Assembly (NCBI GenBank): GCA_028283625.1
Contig: JAPWKG010000014.1
Span: 1 to 64,000 of the forward strand
From: Acidobacteriaceae bacterium
GTDB taxonomy: Bacteria > Acidobacteriota > Terriglobia > Terriglobales > Acidobacteriaceae
Direction: 5' to 3'
Length of the DNA stretch: 64,000 nucleotides
The notes beneath the pieces were generated by a model, which was not told the origin of the DNA, did no database searches, and worked only from the letters and a program-made list of their open reading frames with translations. A program made the translations under genes and the position numbers. Positions within the stretch are counted from its first letter, which is position 1. Every line of letters starts with the position of its first letter. This document shows, one piece after another, positions 60,018-64,000 of this stretch.

Positions 60018-61559
60018 ATGCGTTGTGCCCTCATCCTGCCAGGACTTCTTGCGTCTTGCTCGCTCTACGCGCAGCAAGCCGCGCCTGCACCCGCAACCCC
60101 AGCGCCCTATACCTTGAAGATCTCCAGCCGCCGCGTCGTGCTGGACGTCATCGTGCTGGACAAGGCAGGCAAGCCGGTTCGCGGCCTCGATAGCTCGCAG
60201 TTTACCGTGCTCGAAAACAACGTTCCCCAAACGCTGCGCTCCTTCGAAGAGTCCACCCCGGCAGCTGCCGGGGTCGATGCGAAGACCATTAACAATACCG
60301 AGGACCTGCGCAAGTTCGGTGGCACACGGCCGGTCGACATCATCGTGTTCGACGAGTTGAACTCCAAGTTTGAAGACATGGCCTACTCCCGCAACATGGT
60401 GGAGAAGTTCATCAACCGGCAGCCCGAAAAGCTGCCCGTCCCCACTCAGCTTCTAGCTGCTGGAGACACGCATTTCGCTGTACTGCAGGACTACACGCAG
60501 AACCGCAAAGATCTGCTCGACGCACTGAACAAACACATGCCGCAGTATCCCTGGCAGATGATGCGGGATAACTCCAGCGGAGAAGGCGCGCTCGAGCGCA
60601 TGGCCCAGACGCTTGGTGTGCTGTCACAAATTGCAGATGCTTCCAGCGGAACTCCCGGACGCAAGAACGTCATCTGGATCGGTACCGGCTATCCGGGTGT
60701 TGATACCACCACCATGGATGAGGACGATCAGGCAAAGATGCTACCCGCCATCAAGACCGTGACCTCGCGTATGATGGCCAGCCGTGTCACGCTTTACGTC
60801 GTTGATCCCACAGGCGTTCATGGCGTGCAGCAGGACGCCGGAGCTGATCCCGACGGAAACCCCGACGCGTCTGCTCCTAGCAGCCTGCTTGGGCCCTTCA
60901 ACGGTCCGCTCGACTTCACCAGCTTTGCCAGTGCGACCGGAGGTGAGGTCTTCTCGGAACGCAATGACCTCGATGGCGCCATCGATGAAGGGCTGCACGA
61001 AGCCGCGAACTATTACACGCTCTCCTACGCTCCTACCGACAACAGCGATATCGACACGAAGTTCCGCAAGATTCGTATCGTAATGAAAGATAAGAGCCTG
61101 CACGCTGTAACGCGCAACGGATACTTCCCCGGCCCTGCCCCGATTGAAGCCGCTCCGCAACCCAAGCAGAAAAGCAGTGACCAACTCAAATGGGATATGG
61201 CCTCAGCCGCTCAAACGAACCTTGTGTACAACGGTCTGGATCTTCGTCCACAGGCCACCCCGCAGGGCTACACTCTAGCCGTCGTCGCTCGAGACCTTAC
61301 GTGGACTGATGCAGCCGATGGCAGCCGTACAGCCGATGTCACCGTCATGGCGATCGCGTATGACGCAAAAGGCAAGCAGCTGCGGCATGAGTCCCAGGAG
61401 CTGCACGAGAAGATCGGCTCCAAGGACAACATCGAGCAGGGACAGCGCGCAGGCTTCTCCTTTGCCTTCCACGCACCGGCAAAGACCGCGCGCATCCGCT
61501 TTGTCATGCGCGATAGCGGCAACGGAAAGATGGGCTCCTCTGAAGTCCACGTCGAATAG
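60018..61559 (+). CDS. Secreted VWFA-related domain protein
   Basis: 513 residues from the ATG at 60018 (signal peptide MRCALILPGLLASCSLYA); the GTG at 60006 is an alternative. The VWFA domain has DVIVLDKAGKPVRGLDSSQFTVLEN and DIIVFDELNSKFEDMAYSRNM, then ARFE-like strand order (KNVIWIGTGYPGVD; VTLYVVDPTGVHG) and the end of the domain NYYTLSYAPTD. It is a type I recall from Acidobacteriota genomes (VWFA-related acidobacterial domain). It is probably periplasmic or surface-exposed; the ligand is unknown. Confidence 0.88.
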   Translation: MRCALILPGLLASCSLYAQQAAPAPATPAPYTLKISSRRVVLDVIVLDKAGKPVRGLDSSQFTVLENNVPQTLRSFEESTPAAAGVDAKTINNTEDLRKFGGTRPVDIIVFDELNSKFEDMAYSRNMVEKFINRQPEKLPVPTQLLAAGDTHFAVLQDYTQNRKDLLDALNKHMPQYPWQMMRDNSSGEGALERMAQTLGVLSQIADASSGTPGRKNVIWIGTGYPGVDTTTMDEDDQAKMLPAIKTVTSRMMASRVTLYVVDPTGVHGVQQDAGADPDGNPDASAPSSLLGPFNGPLDFTSFASATGGEVFSERNDLDGAIDEGLHEAANYYTLSYAPTDNSDIDTKFRKIRIVMKDKSLHAVTRNGYFPGPAPIEAAPQPKQKSSDQLKWDMASAAQTNLVYNGLDLRPQATPQGYTLAVVARDLTWTDAADGSRTADVTVMAIAYDAKGKQLRHESQELHEKIGSKDNIEQGQRAGFSFAFHAPAKTARIRFVMRDSGNGKMGSSEVHVE

Positions 61560-61656
61560 CGGACGGAGTGCTCGCGGCTTCCTGTAGGCTTAGGGCACTC
61601 ATTCGTTGCGCTGCACACCAATACCCAAACCACTCTGCATAATGGAGGCATGAGGG

Positions 61657-62718
61657 ATGAAACTCTCTGCGCTTACTGCACTCACAGGCGCGACTTTCCT
61701 AGTGATCAGCATGGCTTCGCAGGCTCAGAGCAAGCCTGCCGAAAAGCCTGTCTTTCCATCCGGCGTCCCTGTCATCCAGGTCCCCTTCGCGGATGACAAT
61801 CTCAGCTTCCAGCACCTGAACTCCATCCATCTAAACCTCTCCTTCAACGGCGGCCCGGCCTCACGCTTTCAGGTTGATACGGGCTCTGTGGGCATCATGG
61901 TGGGTGCAGATGAGATTCCCGGCTTTGACGGAAAAGGAGAACCTGGAGAGATTACCTACTCCAGCTCAGGCGTTCATCTGACCGGCGTCTGGACCACCGT
62001 AGACGTCGGCTTCCCGGACGCGCATATGCCCGACGGTTCACCCGTTGTTGCACATATGAAGGTTCTCGCCGTAACGCATAAGGAGTGTCTCGGTATAGGC
62101 GTAAACGAAGCGAAATGCAGCCCGGGGCCGGCTCATCCGCACATGCTCGGCATTGGTTTTGGCCGCGGCAAGGATGACGAGTACACCACCGCACTGCGGA
62201 ACGCGTTCCTCATGCTCAACGCCATGCAAAAGGGCTCCATGCGGCGCGGCTATACGATCACACCTCATGGCGTTCAGCTGGGCCTCAACGCCGAATCCAT
62301 TACAGGGGATTGGAAGTGGCAGAAGCTTGCGCCCCGTAAAGTCGAAGTACCGGACTCCTATAACGGTCCCCACGACTGGACTACCGCAGCCGGAACAATC
62401 AACGTCGAGAACAAACAGCTCTCGATGGGCACCGTGCTCATCGATACAGGCTTGACGAACATGATGATTTCCTCGCCCGGTGCCCCGGAAACAGGCAGTA
62501 TCCCGGATGGCGTTCCGATCAAGGTCTCTCTGCTCGGCGGACAGCTCGGCTATGAGTTCAGCGTTGGCTCCAAGCATGATCCAGAGACACCAAACAAGGT
62601 GAACTGGAGAGCGCCTCACGCTGAAACCTTCGTCAATACAGGTCTACGCGCGCTTGCGCACTTCGACTACTGCTACGACGCCGATGCAGGATTTCTCGGG
62701 CTCAAGTATCGCCCCTAA
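61657..62718 (+). CDS. Pepsin-like secreted protein with two DTG motifs
   Basis: 353 residues with a signal peptide (LTALTGATFLVISMASQAQ). It has two aspartyl-protease motifs: FQVDTGSVGIM with D74 and VLIDTGLTNMM with D263. The spacing of 189 residues is close to that of pepsin (D32/D215). No activation segment is obvious. Bacterial pepsin homologues are rare, which makes this notable; whether it is catalytically active is unknown. Confidence 0.7.
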   Translation: MKLSALTALTGATFLVISMASQAQSKPAEKPVFPSGVPVIQVPFADDNLSFQHLNSIHLNLSFNGGPASRFQVDTGSVGIMVGADEIPGFDGKGEPGEITYSSSGVHLTGVWTTVDVGFPDAHMPDGSPVVAHMKVLAVTHKECLGIGVNEAKCSPGPAHPHMLGIGFGRGKDDEYTTALRNAFLMLNAMQKGSMRRGYTITPHGVQLGLNAESITGDWKWQKLAPRKVEVPDSYNGPHDWTTAAGTINVENKQLSMGTVLIDTGLTNMMISSPGAPETGSIPDGVPIKVSLLGGQLGYEFSVGSKHDPETPNKVNWRAPHAETFVNTGLRALAHFDYCYDADAGFLGLKYRP

Positions 62719-62733
62719 CCAATCCTCTTCCTC

Positions 62734-62777
62734 ACACAAGAGATGGGCCTGCATTGCTGCAGGCCCATCTCTTGTGT
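62734..62777. terminator. Bidirectional terminator-type hairpin
   Basis: Perfect 20-bp arms (ACACAAGAGATGGGCCTGCA and its complement) with a TTGC loop lie between the stops of the convergent genes ending at 62718 and 62792. It likely ends transcription in both directions. Confidence 0.75.
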
Positions 62778-62791
62778 TGCAACGGAACAGC

Positions 62792-63520
62792 TTACTTCTT
62801 CTTTTCTTCCGCCCACTTCGTACGCAACGCATCCCAGTCCACCACATGCGTGTAGTACTTAACACCATTCGGCCACGCACCTTCATGCTTGGCAAAAGAG
62901 TTACGCGCCACACCATTTGAGAAGTTCAGTGCTCCCGCCTGAGCCGTCTCCACACCGTCCTTCTCCAACTCCTCGGAAGTTTTCTCATAAGGACGAACGA
63001 TAGCGATGTGTCCGGGACGATGCTCATCCGGGCTCTCATAAACGACCACCACAAGATCGCCTTGATTCGCATGGGTCTGAGCCTCTGCCGCACTGCCTAA
63101 AGGCTCCCAGCCGTCCTTACGTCCCTCGGAAGTGTGAAACCAGCGCGCCTGCGCGCTCGCCAAAAGCTGTTGAGGATGCTGAGGAGGACGCAGCATATAC
63201 ACATTCAAACGCAGTCCAAGCGCCGCTGTGAACGAAGAGCAGTGCGTAGCCCGGTCCGGCCCCGTGGAACTGGATGGCTGATCCTGCTGTCCAGTCAGCC
63301 AGTCGATGTGCACACGTGGCTGCCACAACGAATCAACGTGCATCGAATCGATCACAGCATCCAGATACTTTCCGTTGTAGCTCACGACACCACAGCACAG
63401 CGCAGTCGGTGCAGCTGCGACCTCTGCTGTCGGGGCAGAGGCGTTGCCTGCTTGCGCCAACGCGCAAGGCACTGCGAACGCGGCTAAAACCGCCAGGACT
63501 CCTGCTTTCTTCCAATTCAT
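62792..63520 (-). CDS. Secreted cysteine-peptidase-like (NlpC/P60 or CHAP-like) protein
   Basis: 242 residues with a signal peptide (AGVLAVLAAFAVPCALAQ). Candidate catalytic Cys lies in ATHCSSFTAALG and the His in RPGHIAIVRPYE, matching the order of NlpC/P60- and CHAP-like peptidases. Such enzymes cut peptidoglycan peptides. The third residue is not identified, so the family call is tentative. Confidence 0.65.
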   Translation of the reverse strand: MNWKKAGVLAVLAAFAVPCALAQAGNASAPTAEVAAAPTALCCGVVSYNGKYLDAVIDSMHVDSLWQPRVHIDWLTGQQDQPSSSTGPDRATHCSSFTAALGLRLNVYMLRPPQHPQQLLASAQARWFHTSEGRKDGWEPLGSAAEAQTHANQGDLVVVVYESPDEHRPGHIAIVRPYEKTSEELEKDGVETAQAGALNFSNGVARNSFAKHEGAWPNGVKYYTHVVDWDALRTKWAEEKKK

Positions 63521-63532
63521 TTCTTACCTCGT

Positions 63533-63570
63533 AGAGCGGGCGCAGCTTCCATAGAAGCTGCGCCCGCTCT
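63533..63570. repeat. Long inverted repeat between the peptidase-like gene and the receptor
   Basis: AGAGCGGGCGCAGCTTC (63533-63549) and its complement (63554-63570) form perfect 17-bp arms around CATA. It lies just downstream of the leftward receptor stop (63588) and probably acts as a terminator. Confidence 0.65.
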
Positions 63571-63587
63571 TATCTCTTGCTACGTTT

Positions 63588-64000
63588 TTAGAAGGTGTAC
63601 CGGAAGCCCAGCTGCATGGAACGAGCTCCTGAAGCCGTATCGGGATCACCATAATAGAAAGTCGTAGGGCTCGAAGTTGCACTACGCTGCGTTGGATTCT
63701 GCCCCGTTCCCCAAATCGTATCGTAATCCGTATAGCTGAGATGGTTGGTCAGATTGAACACTTCCGCCGAGAAGGTCAGACGCTGTCCTCGTGCGAAGCG
63801 GATTTCCTTCTGACCGCGGGCGTTCCAGTTGGACTGACGTCCGGTACGAAAAGAATTGCGCCCCACCATAACCCCGTTAATAAACGGACGATCCGTGCTC
63901 GAATCATCGTTATTGAGATCCGAACCAACGGTAATGTTCTCTGGAGAACCGGAATGAATATCCAGCGTGCTGGACATAATCCAGTTGCCAAAGATCTGGC
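63588..64000 (-). CDS. TonB-dependent receptor-like outer-membrane protein, C-terminal part
   Basis: The frame is open to the right edge, so only the last ~137 residues are present. They carry the beta-strand pattern of a TonB-dependent receptor barrel (GRQSNWNARGQKEIRFARGQRLTFSAEVFNLTNHL) and end in the aromatic GFRYTF signal of outer-membrane barrels. The N-terminus and the plug domain are outside the window. It would import a large or complex substrate; which one is not known. Confidence 0.85.
   Translation of the reverse strand, partial: QIFGNWIMSSTLDIHSGSPENITVGSDLNNDDSSTDRPFINGVMVGRNSFRTGRQSNWNARGQKEIRFARGQRLTFSAEVFNLTNHLSYTDYDTIWGTGQNPTQRSATSSPTTFYYGDPDTASGARSMQLGFRYTF

Noticed and set aside
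60018..61559. Possible relation of the VWFA protein to the toxin-type VWFA proteins
   Set aside because: No effector domain is present; it is a plain secreted VWFA-related protein of the kind common in Acidobacteriota.

Overview
The window looks like soil Acidobacteriota (Terriglobia/Acidobacteriaceae type). The clues are a VWFA-type secreted protein of the acidobacterial kind, the end of a large TonB-dependent receptor, a Crp/thioredoxin-reductase-like fusion, and moderately GC-rich DNA with many two-component genes. This is inferred from gene content only; no database search was possible.

Two compartments are visible. From about 52.6 kb to the right end lies chromosome-like DNA: tRNA-Val(CAC), a small membrane protein, a secreted adenosine deaminase-like enzyme, tRNA-Phe(GAA), the Crp/TrxR-like fusion, a Tat-exported type B carboxylesterase, ribokinase, a VWFA protein, a pepsin-like double-DTG protein, a secreted cysteine-peptidase-like protein and the C-terminus of a TonB-dependent receptor. 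From the integrase at 51.3 kb leftwards lies an integrative and conjugative element (ICE). Its tyrosine integrase overlaps the 3' half of tRNA-Val, so the tRNA is the attachment site and the element extends left.

Right to left, the ICE holds integrase and excisionase-like genes, a LysR regulator, and a long leftward transfer operon (49.6-31.5 kb). The operon encodes VirB2, B3, B4, B9, B10, B5, B6, B8 and B11, SSB, a RepB-type primase, two small (RHH-like) DNA-binding candidates, a VirD4/TraD coupling protein and a MOBF relaxase-helicase. Next come a RloC/PrrC-like anticodon nuclease, a four-gene ABC three-component (ABC-3C) defence cassette (nuclease effector, middle component, ATPase, nucleosidase-like protein), a small redox/HxlR module with a frameshifted azoreductase, two unknown genes, and an ArdC-DUF6908-ParB maintenance/anti-restriction operon (20.1-17.2 kb).

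Left of 16.7 kb lies what is probably accessory cargo: a VIT/CCC1-like transporter, an OmpR-type two-component system, a cytochrome c / type III polyketide synthase / methyltransferase / DUF2306 operon with a nearby FAD reductase and YceI protein, and a CzcCBA-type heavy-metal RND efflux operon. The efflux operon is preceded by an NtrC-type two-component pair, a 10-bp-arm inverted repeat and a sigma-54-like promoter. I saw no second copy of the tRNA-Val end, so the left end of the ICE is either outside the window or degenerate.

The most interesting signals are the ABC-3C cassette, the RloC gene beside the relaxase, and a roughly 50-bp repeat present three times in the same orientation (16.8, 20.4 and 29.1 kb) that falls between the functional blocks of the element.
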